A stretch of DNA of 63,742 nucleotides from Prevotella sp. (GCA_017471245.1 JAFUVB010000100.1:1-63742), one strand, 5' to 3'; shown: positions 45,555 through 54,201, counted from the first letter of the stretch. Notes: generated from the sequence alone by a model not told the origin. Program-made: numbers and translations.

Positions 45555-45694
45555 AGGGCGTGTCAAAAAGAAACCACAACGGATTTCACGGATTCTACGG
45601 ATTATTTAAGTTCCTGATTTTCAGCATGACTTAAATCCGTAAAATCCGTGAAATCTGTTGTTTCTATAGGAACCTCTGTATTTTGAACACACCA
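45555..45694. repeat. MITE-like palindromic element, copy 2
   Basis: About 140 bp with outer ends GGGCGTGTCAAAA and TTTTGAACACACC and inner arms CAACGGATTTCACGGATT / AAATCCGTGAAATCTGTTG, homologous to 38816-38966. It occupies most of the 361-bp gap between the CoA-transferase and transketolase genes; the remainder to 45842 is AT-rich with no gene. Confidence 0.8.
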
Positions 45695-45788
45695 TCCCCT
45701 TTTTTCATCCGTTTACGATAATAACATAAATAATGTTAACCCTCTGCAGTTTTCTTTCGTTTCCTTTCGTTTTCTGATATTTTTTTAT

Positions 45789-45796
45789 TTCCTTTG
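45789..45796 (+). promoter_or_regulatory. Near-consensus -7 box for the transketolase/kinase/isomerase operon
   Basis: TTCCTTTG differs from TAnnTTTG at one base. It is 46 bp upstream of ATG 45843 and the only candidate I see. Confidence 0.4.
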
Positions 45797-45842
45797 CAAG
45801 ATAAAAAAGGTAATACTTCTTGTAAAGTTAAAAATATAGTCT

Positions 45843-46679
45843 ATGGAAACAAAGCAATTAAAGCTTCAAGCTGAGAAAAACCGCAGACGCTTGATAGAGA
45901 TTGTTTATAATGCTAAAGCGGGACACATTGGCGGGGATTTGTCATGTCTGAATGTAATGACCGCCCTTTATTTTCATATTATGAACGTGAACCCGGAGGA
46001 TCCAAAAATGGCTGGGCGCGACCGCTTCGTGCTGAGCAAGGGTCACTGTGTTGAGGCTCTCTATGCCACATTGGAAGCTCGCGGTTTTATCAAGAAAGAA
46101 TTAGTGGACACCTTGGGCAAGTTCGGATCGCCGTTGGCAGGACATCCCACCATCGAAGTTCCTGGCATTGAAGTGAACTCAGGTGCCCTCGGACACGGAC
46201 TGTCCATCGGAACGGGCATGGCAATTGCCGCCAAGATGGATAATAAACCATGGCATACCTATGTGCTGATGGGCGACGGTGAGCAGGGCGAAGGTTCTAT
46301 CTACGAGGCAGCCATGGCTGGCAATCAATATCATTTGGACAATCTGGTTGCCATCATCGACAGAAACCACCTGCAGATTAGCGGTAACACAGAGGATGTG
46401 ATGGCAATCGACAGCATAGTTGACCGCTGGACTGCCTTTGGCTGGGATGTGAAGGAAATGAACGGTGACGACATGGAGTCAATCATCAGCACCTTCAACA
46501 GTATTGACTACACGAATGGCAAGCCTCATCTCCTGATTTCCTACACCACGAAAGGCAAGGGCGTCAGCTATATGGAGAATATCGCCAAGTGGCACCATGG
46601 CATGTTCGATGCAGAACAGTATGCTCAGGCTTTGTCTGAAATTGATGCACGAATAGCAGATCTTACCCAACAACTCTAA
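45843..46679 (+). CDS. Transketolase, N-terminal (TPP-binding) subunit; probable apulose-4-phosphate transketolase subunit A
   Basis: 278-aa protein equal to the N-terminal half of transketolase: HIGGDLSCLNVMTALYFH, GHPTIEVPGIEVNSGALGHGL, and the TPP motif MGDGEQGEGSIYEAAM...NLVAIIDRNHLQISG. Split transketolases are common, but here the pair is followed by an FGGY kinase and a fucose-isomerase-like protein. That order fits the transketolase route for D-apiose described in Bacteroides and Actinobacillus (isomerase, apulose kinase, AptA/AptB). Inference only; ordinary pentose-phosphate transketolase is the alternative. The CT-rich repeat follows the stop directly. Confidence 0.85.
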   Translation: METKQLKLQAEKNRRRLIEIVYNAKAGHIGGDLSCLNVMTALYFHIMNVNPEDPKMAGRDRFVLSKGHCVEALYATLEARGFIKKELVDTLGKFGSPLAGHPTIEVPGIEVNSGALGHGLSIGTGMAIAAKMDNKPWHTYVLMGDGEQGEGSIYEAAMAGNQYHLDNLVAIIDRNHLQISGNTEDVMAIDSIVDRWTAFGWDVKEMNGDDMESIISTFNSIDYTNGKPHLLISYTTKGKGVSYMENIAKWHHGMFDAEQYAQALSEIDARIADLTQQL

Positions 46680-46683
46680 AATA

Positions 46684-46768
46684 CGTGTCTCTCATTTCTA
46701 AAATGCTCACCTCTAATATTCTCACCTCTTACCCCTAATATACTCACCTCTAAAATACTCATCAAAAA
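46684..46768 (-). repeat. CT-rich tract of the heptad-repeat family between the transketolase subunits
   Basis: Units such as CTCACCTCTAATA and ACTCACCTCTAAAATACTCATC; the complementary strand has the GAGGTGAG units seen at 1-157 and 21.5 kb. It separates two genes that should be coupled and leaves no Shine-Dalgarno for the second. Confidence 0.8.
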
Positions 46769-46769
46769 T

Positions 46770-47693
46770 ATGATTGCATGTAGAAAAAGTTTCACAGACA
46801 CTTTGCTGGAACTGGCAAAGGCTGACAAAGATATCATAGCAGTAACATCTGACGCGCGCGGCAGCGTAACACTGGGCGATTTTGCCAAGGAGCTGCCAGA
46901 GCAGTTCGTAGAAGTGGGCATCGCCGAACAGGATGCCGTTGGAATTGGTGCCGGATTGGCTCACAGTGGAAAGAAAGTTTTCGTCTGCGGTCCTGCCTGT
47001 TTCTATGTAGCCCGCTCATTAGAGCAGGTAAAGGTGGATATGGCGTACAGCCAGAACCCCGTAAAGATCTTGGGCGTGAGTGGCGGCGTGGCATACGGAG
47101 CCTTGGGTGCAACCCACCACAGCCTTCACGACATTGCTGTGCTGCGCACCTTCCCCGGCATGAACGTAGTGCTTCCCTGCGATGCACGCCAAACCCGTAA
47201 GCTGGTAAAGCAGCTGGTTGATTATCCGAAACCCGTATATGTACGTGTAGGCCGCGCTGCTGTTCCCGATGTCTATGAAAATGATGATTTCGAATTTGAG
47301 ATAGGCAAGGCAAACATGCTGATGAACGGCACCGACCTTACCATCATTGCTGCCGGAGAAACAGTCTACCATGCTTTTGAGGCAGGCAAGATGCTGAAGG
47401 AACAAGGCATCTCGGCACGCGTGCTTGACATGTCATGGATTAAGCCATGCGACCAGGAAGCCGTGTTGAAAGCAGCTGCCGACACCCGAAGGATTATCAC
47501 CGTGGAAGAGCACAGCAAGTTCGGCGGACTGGGAGCAATGGTGGCTGAGATTATCTCTGAGAACCCCGTCCCCTTGCGCATCCTCGGCATTCCCGACGAG
47601 AACGTGGTGCACGGCACAAACAAGGAAATATTCCACCACTACGGTCTGGATGCTGAAGGCATCGTAAAGGCAGCTACCGATTTTCTGAAATAA
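46770..47693 (+). CDS. Transketolase, C-terminal subunit; probable apulose-4-phosphate transketolase subunit B
   Basis: 307-aa protein equal to the pyrimidine-binding and C-terminal domains: VEVGIAEQDAVGIGAGLA (catalytic glutamate region), GGVAYGALGATHHSLHDIAVLRTFPGMNV, VYVRVGRAAVPDV, and VEEHSKFGGLGAMVAE. It must assemble with the product of 45843. Gap of 90 bp, filled by the CT-rich repeat; 28 bp then separate it from the kinase. See the subunit-A entry for the apiose reasoning. Confidence 0.85.
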   Translation: MIACRKSFTDTLLELAKADKDIIAVTSDARGSVTLGDFAKELPEQFVEVGIAEQDAVGIGAGLAHSGKKVFVCGPACFYVARSLEQVKVDMAYSQNPVKILGVSGGVAYGALGATHHSLHDIAVLRTFPGMNVVLPCDARQTRKLVKQLVDYPKPVYVRVGRAAVPDVYENDDFEFEIGKANMLMNGTDLTIIAAGETVYHAFEAGKMLKEQGISARVLDMSWIKPCDQEAVLKAAADTRRIITVEEHSKFGGLGAMVAEIISENPVPLRILGIPDENVVHGTNKEIFHHYGLDAEGIVKAATDFLK

Positions 47694-47721
47694 ACGACAA
47701 CCAAACTACTACAGAACAAAC

Positions 47722-49203
47722 ATGAAAACGTACATCATTGCCATCGACCAGAGCACATCCGCCACCAAGGCGATGCTGTTTTCCGAGAAATGCGAAATGC
47801 TCCGACGGGTTAATGTGGTGCACAAACAATACTATCCCAAGGCGGGATGGGTGGAACATGACCCGGAAGAAATCTACCAGAATGTGCTCAAGGCAATAGA
47901 AGGGCTGCTCAAGGAGGAAAAGACACTCGACGCTTCCTACTCTCTGGCCATCACCAACCAGCGCGAAACGGTAGTGGTGTGGGACAAGACCACGGGTAAA
48001 CCCGTTTACAATGCCGTCGTGTGGCAGTGCATGCGCGGTGCCGACATCTGTAACCAACTGAAGGAAGAGGGCTACGGACCAATGGTACAGGAGAAGAGCG
48101 GACTGCTCATTGATCCTTATTTCGCTGCCAGCGGCGCCAAATGGATTCTCGACAATGTGGAGGGTGCCAGAGAGAAAGCTGAGGCTGGCGATTTGCTGAT
48201 GGGAACCATTGATGCATGGCTTGTATGGAAGCTCACTGACGGTCGTGTGCATGCCACCGACCTAACCAACGCCTCGCGCACCATGCTGATGAATATCCAC
48301 ACCTTGCAATGGGACGACGAACTGCTCAGACTCTTCACCATTCCCCGTTCCATGATGCCAGAGATAAGAGCCTGCGACGGCACCTACGGAGAAACAACGC
48401 TTGGGGGACTACTCGACAGACCTGTCCAGATAGCAGGTGTGTTGGGCGACAGCCACGGAGCCTTGACAGGACAGATGTGCTTTGAGGAAGGATTGGGAAA
48501 GACAACCTATGGAACAGGTTCTTCTGTGATGGTGAATATCGGCGAACAGTTTGCAGCAGCACCAGAAGGACTGGTTACCTCCATCGGCTTCGCTGCCCTT
48601 GGAAAGACTTTCTATGCCTTCGAGGGGAATATCCACAGCACGGGTGCCACCCTGAAATGGTTAGAGCAGCAGCTGCAGATGATCGGTTCGCCTAATGAAG
48701 TGGAGGCAGAGGCAAACAAAGTGGCAGACAATGGCGGTGTGTATTTCGTACCGGCATTCGCCGGACTCGGTGCTCCCTGGTGGAACGACAAGGTGAAAGC
48801 AGCCGTGTTTGGCATGACACTCGGCACCACGCGCAGTCATTTCCTGCGTGCAGCCCTGGAATCCATTGCCTATCAGGTGAACGACCTCGTGAAAGCCATG
48901 ACGCGCAAGGCGGGCATTGCCCTGAAAGAAATCCGCGTGGATGGCGGTCCTACAAAGAACAAGACACTGATGCAGTTCCAAGCCGACTGCCTGCGCGTAC
49001 CCATCAACTGTTCCGATGTGGAGGAAGCCTCCGCCATGGGTGCCGTGGTGATGAACTTGCTGAGCCGTGGTGTCTATCGTTCTTTCAACGAGATAGCCGC
49101 CCTCCGCAAGAGTCGCTGGACCATTCAGCCGCAAGACAATGAAGAACTGATGGAAAGCTATATTGCCGGTTGGCAGGAAGCCGTGCATCAACTGATCAAA
49201 TAA
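47722..49203 (+). CDS. FGGY-family carbohydrate kinase, glycerol-kinase-like (candidate apulose kinase)
   Basis: 493-aa sugar/polyol kinase of the ASKHA fold. N-terminal phosphate loop IDQSTSATKAMLF, AITNQRETVVVWDKTTGKP as in glycerol kinase, GDSHGALTGQMC, TTYGTGSSVMVNIG, and FGGY signature near VDGGPTKNKTLMQFQADCL. By overall pattern it would be called GlpK, yet no glpF or glpD is nearby. Its position after a split transketolase and before an isomerase-like gene suits a ketose kinase such as apulose kinase (ApsK). Which substrate it uses must be measured. Confidence 0.85.
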   Translation: MKTYIIAIDQSTSATKAMLFSEKCEMLRRVNVVHKQYYPKAGWVEHDPEEIYQNVLKAIEGLLKEEKTLDASYSLAITNQRETVVVWDKTTGKPVYNAVVWQCMRGADICNQLKEEGYGPMVQEKSGLLIDPYFAASGAKWILDNVEGAREKAEAGDLLMGTIDAWLVWKLTDGRVHATDLTNASRTMLMNIHTLQWDDELLRLFTIPRSMMPEIRACDGTYGETTLGGLLDRPVQIAGVLGDSHGALTGQMCFEEGLGKTTYGTGSSVMVNIGEQFAAAPEGLVTSIGFAALGKTFYAFEGNIHSTGATLKWLEQQLQMIGSPNEVEAEANKVADNGGVYFVPAFAGLGAPWWNDKVKAAVFGMTLGTTRSHFLRAALESIAYQVNDLVKAMTRKAGIALKEIRVDGGPTKNKTLMQFQADCLRVPINCSDVEEASAMGAVVMNLLSRGVYRSFNEIAALRKSRWTIQPQDNEELMESYIAGWQEAVHQLIK

Positions 49204-49237
49204 GAATCCGGAATAACAAACAAAAACATTATAGAAT

Positions 49238-50662
49238 ATGAGGAACAACAAGACTTGCTTCGGTGTCATCATCGGCACACGAGCCTATTTCAATTCTGAA
49301 CTCGCACGCGATGTTCGCACACAGCTCCTGAAGACCATTGAGGAACAGGGCTATGAATATGTTATCCTGCCTGAGGACGCAACACCCACGGGCAGCAGTT
49401 CTATCGAGACCTTGGAAGACGGTGTGCTCTGCTCTGAGCTCTTCCGTCAACACCGTGACGAGATCGACGGAATTATCGTAAGCCTGCCTAACTTCGGCTT
49501 CGAGATTGGCATCATCAATGCCATTAGTCGTGCCGAACTGAACGTGCCGGTATTGGTACAGGCATGCGACGACGAGAACGACAAGGTGGATCTTGACAGC
49601 CGCCGCGATGCGTTCTGCGGAAAGATTTCCGTCTGCAACAACCTCTATCAGTATGGCATTCCTTTCACTGACACTACGCTCCACACCTATTCTATATATA
49701 GTGACACGCTGGTGAAGGATATCAACAAGTTTGCTGCTGTATGCCGCGTGGTAAACACCCTGCGCCATTGCCGCATCGGACAGATCGGAACGCGCCCATT
49801 GGGATTCAACACCTGCCGCGCAAGCGAGAAACTGCTGCAGCGCAGTGGCATCACAGTCGTACCTGCCGACCTCTCCGAACTGCTCTTTGCTGCCGAGAAG
49901 ATTGCCGACGATGATCCTGCACTGGCAAAGAAGATGGAAGATATCCGTGGCTATGCCAAGGTGCCTGCGTCATACGAGGATAAACTCAAGACACAAGCTA
50001 AGTTCGGCGTTGCTGTGGAGAACTGGGTGAAAGTGAACAAGGTGGATGCCGTGGCACTTCAGTGCTGGGACTCTTTAGAGGTGAACTATGGCTGTGCTCC
50101 TTGCATTACGATGGCCATGCTGGGCGACATGGGCATTCCGTGTGCCTGCGAGACCGACATCGCAGGTGCCGTTTCCATGCTGGCGCTGCATCTGGCATCC
50201 AGCAACGCTTCGGCTCTCGCTGACTGGAACAACAACTTCGCCGAAGACCGCAACAAGTGCGTATGCACTCACTGCGGAAACTTCCCCAAATCATTCGTTG
50301 GCAACAACGACGTGAAGCTCGGACCGCTCGGCGTGCTCGGCCGCACTCTCGGCAAGGTGCGCACATTCGGTGCCGTATATGCCAAGGTATCCGAAGGCGA
50401 CTTCACCTTCTTCCGCATCTCCACCGACGATCCACGCGGCTGCATCAAGGCCTACCTCGGCGAAGGCAAGATCACAAACGAGCCTTACGGTATGGATGGC
50501 TGTATAGCCGTAACAAAGGTGGACAACTTGCAGAAACTCATGAAATACATCTGCAAGAACGGTTTCGAACATCATGTGGCACTCGTGCGCAGCAATGTGG
50601 CTGATATCATCCAGGAGGCTTTGGAGACTTATCTCGGATGGGAACTCTACGTACACGAGTAA
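49238..50662 (+). CDS. L-fucose/arabinose-isomerase-family protein (candidate D-apiose isomerase)
   Basis: 474 aa. N-terminal fucose-isomerase-like domain (FGVIIGTRAYFNSELARDVR, DGIIVSLPNFGFEIGIINAI), central IGTRPLGFNTC, and a C-terminal segment with CWDSLEVNYGCAPCITMAMLGDMGIPCACETDIAGAVSM, in which E and D side chains typical for metal binding are present. Members of this superfamily interconvert aldoses and ketoses. With the kinase and split transketolase it completes a plausible isomerase-kinase-transketolase route. The exact aldose (apiose versus another) is inferred from context. Confidence 0.8.
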   Translation: MRNNKTCFGVIIGTRAYFNSELARDVRTQLLKTIEEQGYEYVILPEDATPTGSSSIETLEDGVLCSELFRQHRDEIDGIIVSLPNFGFEIGIINAISRAELNVPVLVQACDDENDKVDLDSRRDAFCGKISVCNNLYQYGIPFTDTTLHTYSIYSDTLVKDINKFAAVCRVVNTLRHCRIGQIGTRPLGFNTCRASEKLLQRSGITVVPADLSELLFAAEKIADDDPALAKKMEDIRGYAKVPASYEDKLKTQAKFGVAVENWVKVNKVDAVALQCWDSLEVNYGCAPCITMAMLGDMGIPCACETDIAGAVSMLALHLASSNASALADWNNNFAEDRNKCVCTHCGNFPKSFVGNNDVKLGPLGVLGRTLGKVRTFGAVYAKVSEGDFTFFRISTDDPRGCIKAYLGEGKITNEPYGMDGCIAVTKVDNLQKLMKYICKNGFEHHVALVRSNVADIIQEALETYLGWELYVHE

Positions 50663-50671
50663 TGCTTTAAC

Positions 50672-51886
50672 ATGAAAAAACTACTGACCATTCTCGCCCT
50701 TCTTCCCTGTGTGCTTCTCGCCCAGAACCCAAACCCAAAGAAGGACTACATCAAGCTTGCCAACTACGATGAGAGCAAGATTCCACAATATACCCTGCCC
50801 GACGTGCTCGTGTGCAAGGACGGACAACGCGTATTGACGAAAAGGGACTGGGAGAAGAAGCGCCGCCACGAGGTGTTGGGCATTCTGACGAAATACATGT
50901 ATGGCAAGATGCCCGTCGTGAAGAAACGCCTGCCCGCCACTGTCGTCTCTGAGGAAGAGGTAACCGTGGGCAGCACGCCTGCCTTGCGCAAGCTCATCGA
51001 CATGTCGCTCAGCAACAAGAGCAATGCCACACACGTGGAAGTGCAGCTCTACCTGCCACGCAACAGTGCTGAAAAGAAGGCACCGGTGTTCGTGGGAATG
51101 TGTTTCAGGAAGAATGAGGCAGTCACCGGCGAGCAGAAGGAGTCATGGCAGCTGGAGCGCATCCTTCAGCATGGCTATGGTCTTGCCACCTTCTGCTACA
51201 CCGACGTGGCTCCCGACAAGATACAGGATGTCACCACGGGCGTTCTTGCCGACTATCTCCATCCAGGGCATCCCTACCCGTTCCCAGATGAATGGGGAAG
51301 CATCGCAGCCTGGGCATGGACAGCAAGCCGCGTGCTCGACTACTTGGAGACCGACAAGCAGACCGATGCCACCCGTGCAGCGGTCATCGGACATTCACGT
51401 TTGGGAAAGGCTGCACTGTGGGCTGGTGCCACCGACCAGCGCTTCGCACTCACCATCCCCGTGAACAGCGGATGCTGCGGCGCGGCATTGTCGAACCGCA
51501 AGATCGGGGAGACCGTGGAATGCGTGAACGATCATTTCCCCTATTGGTTCAACGGCAACTTCCTGCAGTTCGCCAACCGCGAGCCATACATGCCCTTCGA
51601 CCAGCATTTCGCCGTGGCACTCTGTGCGCCACGCGCTGTCTACATTGCTTCTGCCAGTGAAGACAACTGGGCCGACCAGCGCGGAGAGTTTCTGGGCGGA
51701 TGGAATGCGAACCCGGTATACGCCCTCTACGGACTAAAAGGTGTGGCTGCCGACCAGCTCCCACCTGTCGACCAGCCCGTAACAGGAGGGCAGATTGGCT
51801 ATCACATCCGCACGGGAAGGCATGCTGTGCTGCCTTTCGACTGGGAACAATTCCTGCTTTTTGCCCAAAAGGTATTCGGGAAATAG
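50672..51886 (+). CDS. Secreted alpha/beta-hydrolase esterase, CE15-like / pectin-associated
   Basis: 404 aa with a signal peptide (to about residue 17). Alpha/beta hydrolase with nucleophile elbow GHSRLGKAALW (S242) and NSGCCGAAL after it, LCAPRAVYIASASEDNWADQRGEF (acid region) and a late GRHAVLPFDW histidine. This is the glucuronoyl-esterase-like (CE15) pattern. From memory, B. thetaiotaomicron rhamnogalacturonan-II loci pair a related esterase with a GH28 enzyme, as here. It probably removes a methyl or other ester from a uronic acid polymer in the periplasm or at the surface. 9 bp after the isomerase gene. Confidence 0.82.
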   Translation: MKKLLTILALLPCVLLAQNPNPKKDYIKLANYDESKIPQYTLPDVLVCKDGQRVLTKRDWEKKRRHEVLGILTKYMYGKMPVVKKRLPATVVSEEEVTVGSTPALRKLIDMSLSNKSNATHVEVQLYLPRNSAEKKAPVFVGMCFRKNEAVTGEQKESWQLERILQHGYGLATFCYTDVAPDKIQDVTTGVLADYLHPGHPYPFPDEWGSIAAWAWTASRVLDYLETDKQTDATRAAVIGHSRLGKAALWAGATDQRFALTIPVNSGCCGAALSNRKIGETVECVNDHFPYWFNGNFLQFANREPYMPFDQHFAVALCAPRAVYIASASEDNWADQRGEFLGGWNANPVYALYGLKGVAADQLPPVDQPVTGGQIGYHIRTGRHAVLPFDWEQFLLFAQKVFGK

Positions 51887-51918
51887 ACAAACATACCACT
51901 AAACAACGCACCTGTATA

Positions 51919-53481
51919 ATGAAGAAATCCATACTTATCTGTTTGCTGGCAGCCTCTCTCTTTGAATGTCTGCAAACAAGCGCACAGTCGCTGCTCACCC
52001 GCGAACAAGTGGGTGCAGCCTGCATGCCGCAGCAAATCGCTCCGATAGAGGCTCCCTTTGATATGCCGCAGCTCCGGCGGAACGTTTTCCCCGACCTCAC
52101 CGTTACCGTCAAACTCAAGAAAGCCGACAAGAAAGGACTCATCACGCCGAAGGTGCAGGCAGCCATCGACGAGGTGAATGCCAAGGGCGGTGGCACGGTC
52201 GTCATCCCACAGGGAGAGTGGAACACAGGGCGCATCATTCTGAAGAGCAACGTGAACCTGAACATCCCCGAGGGCGTGACACTGAATTTCAGCGAGCGCG
52301 TGGAAGACTACCTGCCCGTAGTGTTCACCCGCAGCGCAGGCATCGAAGGCATGTCGACAGGAGCACTGATCTATGCCTTTGAACAAGACAACATCGCTAT
52401 TACCGGTGGCGGACTGTTGGTGGGTCCGCCCATGGATGCGCCCCTCCGCAAGGCATCCGTCAACTACGGCAACTATGATAAGGACTTCGACTACAGCGTT
52501 CCGCCCACTCAACGTTTCTACGATGGTGTGGACCGAGACGGAAAAATCTTCGCTCCCACGTTCATCGGACCGGTGCGCTGCACCAATGTATTGATAGAAG
52601 GGGTGAGCCTGCTGCGCTCGCCCTTCTGGAACGTGGTACCCACCTATTGCGAGAATGTCATCATCCGCGGCATCAACGTGGAGAGCGAGACACCCTGGCA
52701 CATTGACTGTGGCGACGGAATGGACATCGAGTCGTGCAAGAACATCCTCATTGAATACTGCACAGTAAATACTGGCGACGACGGATTCACCATCAAGTCG
52801 GGACGCGGAGAGGACGGTCTCCGCGTGAACAAGCCCACCGAGAACCTCGTCATCCGCTATTGTCTGGCAAAGAAATGCCACGGTGGAGTGACCTGTGGCA
52901 GTGAGACTGCCGGCATGATACGCGATGTATATGTACACGACTGCGTGTTCGACGGCTCCAGCGTCGGCATCCGCTTCAAGACACGCCGACCGCGAGGCGG
53001 TGGGGGAGAGAACCTGTATTATGAGCGCATCACGATGAACAACGTGGGATCCGCCATCCGTTTCGACATGCTCGGCTCTGCCATCTATGTGGGCAATGCT
53101 TCGCAACGGGTTGCCATGCGCCGCGACCAGTTCACGCCCGTCTACCGCAACATCACCATCAGCGACCTCGATATCAGCAATGCCAACTATTTCCTCAACG
53201 TGACGGGCATTCCCGAGTCACCAGCCATGAATGTGCGCATCCAGCGCGTCAAGTCGTCATCCAAGCGTCTGATGGCACTGCACGACATCAACAACCTGGT
53301 GGTGCATGACTGCCAGCTTACATCCGACGAGAACATCATCGACATTCTCGACGGTCGCAACATCACCTTCAGCAACTTGCGGTTCACCACGACCGACGGC
53401 ACAGTGAAGCTGAAAACCGACGGCTCATTGACAGAGAACAACCGCTTCGTTGACTGTTCTCCCATGCCGGTTGAAATGTAA
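51919..53481 (+). CDS. GH28-family glycoside hydrolase (polygalacturonase-like)
   Basis: 520 aa. The open frame begins at 51700 inside the esterase gene; ATG 51919 gives a signal peptide (MKKSILICLLAASLFE...AQS) and is the sensible start. Right-handed beta-helix with GH28 motifs: NTGDDGFTIKSG (N284, D287, D288), CHGGVTCGSE (C320-H321-G322, equivalent to GHG) and IRFKTRRPRGGGG (R352-F-K354). Such enzymes cleave galacturonan or rhamnogalacturonan linkages. It ends the cluster and ties the sugar pathway to pectin, the usual source of apiose. Confidence 0.92.
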   Translation: MKKSILICLLAASLFECLQTSAQSLLTREQVGAACMPQQIAPIEAPFDMPQLRRNVFPDLTVTVKLKKADKKGLITPKVQAAIDEVNAKGGGTVVIPQGEWNTGRIILKSNVNLNIPEGVTLNFSERVEDYLPVVFTRSAGIEGMSTGALIYAFEQDNIAITGGGLLVGPPMDAPLRKASVNYGNYDKDFDYSVPPTQRFYDGVDRDGKIFAPTFIGPVRCTNVLIEGVSLLRSPFWNVVPTYCENVIIRGINVESETPWHIDCGDGMDIESCKNILIEYCTVNTGDDGFTIKSGRGEDGLRVNKPTENLVIRYCLAKKCHGGVTCGSETAGMIRDVYVHDCVFDGSSVGIRFKTRRPRGGGGENLYYERITMNNVGSAIRFDMLGSAIYVGNASQRVAMRRDQFTPVYRNITISDLDISNANYFLNVTGIPESPAMNVRIQRVKSSSKRLMALHDINNLVVHDCQLTSDENIIDILDGRNITFSNLRFTTTDGTVKLKTDGSLTENNRFVDCSPMPVEM

Positions 53482-53501
53482 TCAAGAAAAACAAGAATAA
53501 A

Positions 53502-53527
53502 GGTGTGTCAAAATGAAGTGCACCCCC
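53502..53527. repeat. Isolated end of the MITE-like element or of an insertion sequence
   Basis: GGTGTGTCAAAATG...GCACCCCC resembles the termini at 38816 and 45555 and the inverted-repeat end of some Bacteroidota insertion sequences. No transposase gene follows; to 53700 only AT-rich non-coding sequence is seen. Confidence 0.4.
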
Positions 53528-53709
53528 AAAAAAGATAGACAATCGTACCAACGTTTATGTGCCGCCAGACAGATAATCTTTGGTTCATATTTATTCAAAA
53601 AGTAGGGACAAAGAAAGGTTGAGGTGGCATTTTGAAGCAAAATGATGATTTCTTTGGCCAAATTCAGTTTTTTTCTTTGTAAAAGTTTGGCTATTTCAAA
53701 TTAAAGCTG

Positions 53710-53717
53710 TACTTTTG
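53710..53717 (+). promoter_or_regulatory. -7 promoter box upstream of the Abi_2 remnant
   Basis: TACTTTTG matches TAnnTTTG. Transcription would begin near 53723, about 60 nt before the abi start. Confidence 0.65.
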
Positions 53718-53722
53718 CACTA

Positions 53723-53776
53723 CCAGAACCCGCCAAGCCTCTCCACGATGCTCAAATGTGCGGGTCGTTTTATTTT
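53723..53776 (+). ncRNA. Structured leader / candidate Abi-associated small RNA
   Basis: The leader has a stem ACCCGC (53728-53733) with GCGGGT (53760-53765), a 26-nt loop, and then CGTTTTATTTTT, so it looks like a short terminated RNA or an attenuator placed between promoter and toxin-like gene. Known: AbiF-type Abi_2 HEPN proteins have been reported with an upstream structured RNA that acts as antitoxin and is thought related to Cas13 guide repeats. Inference: this is such an RNA beside a decayed partner. Confidence 0.45.
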
Positions 53777-53781
53777 TATCA

Positions 53782-54132
53782 ATGAGCAACAGAATTCCAT
53801 TTCAGAAGCCGTACACCAATGCGCACGATCTTGTCAGTCTCTTGCAGTCACGAGGTTTAACAGTTACAGACATTGCTAAGGCTGAGGATTATCTTGAGTA
53901 TATAGGCTATTACCGTCTGTCAGCCTATATGTATCCGTTGCTACAGATGCCAAAGGAGCAACACCGTTATAAACCGAACACAACGTTCAGCCAAGTGATG
54001 ATGCTCTATCGTTTCGACAAGAAACTACGCCTGCTCATCTTCAATGAGATAGAGAAGATTGAGGTGGCAGTACGAACCGCTGTGGAAAATACCTGTTGTT
54101 TTATAAAGCGAAACAGATATATCGGGATTTAA
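53782..54132 (+). pseudogene. Truncated Abi_2 (AbiD/AbiF-type abortive infection) gene
   Basis: 116 codons from ATG 53782 (IPFQKPYTNAHDLVSLLQSRGL, YRLSAYMYPLLQ, YRFDKKLRLLIFNEIEKIEVAVRTAV) match the first part of Abi_2 proteins, which normally reach about 300 aa. The HEPN RNase motif (R-x4-6-H) lies in the missing part. Similarity stops after VAVRTAVEN, and the frame ends just before the direct repeat that starts the GxxExxY unit, so that unit probably replaced the rest. Likely inactive. Confidence 0.75.
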
Positions 54133-54142
54133 CGAACTAAAA

Positions 54143-54173
54143 GAGTGTCCTTCGGACAGAAATCCCACAAATC
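54143..54173 (+). repeat. Left direct repeat with TTC-loop hairpin, GxxExxY unit
   Basis: GAGTGTCCTTCGGACAGAAA then TCCCACAAATC. It contains GTCC-TTC-GGAC, a 4-bp stem. Matches the right repeat at 54629-54661. Confidence 0.7.
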
Positions 54174-54201
54174 TTTACAAATCACACAGATATGTTTGCA
54201 A

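Noticed and set aside
51700-51918. 73-codon N-terminal extension of the GH28 protein
   Set aside because: It overlaps the esterase gene in another frame; the internal ATG 51919 starts a proper signal peptide.
51802-53106. 434-aa minus-strand ORF opposite the GH28 gene
   Set aside because: Antisense shadow with His/Val/Ala bias; GH28 motifs on the plus strand are decisive.
53502-53780. Complete insertion sequence
   Set aside because: Only a terminus-like motif is present; no transposase frame.
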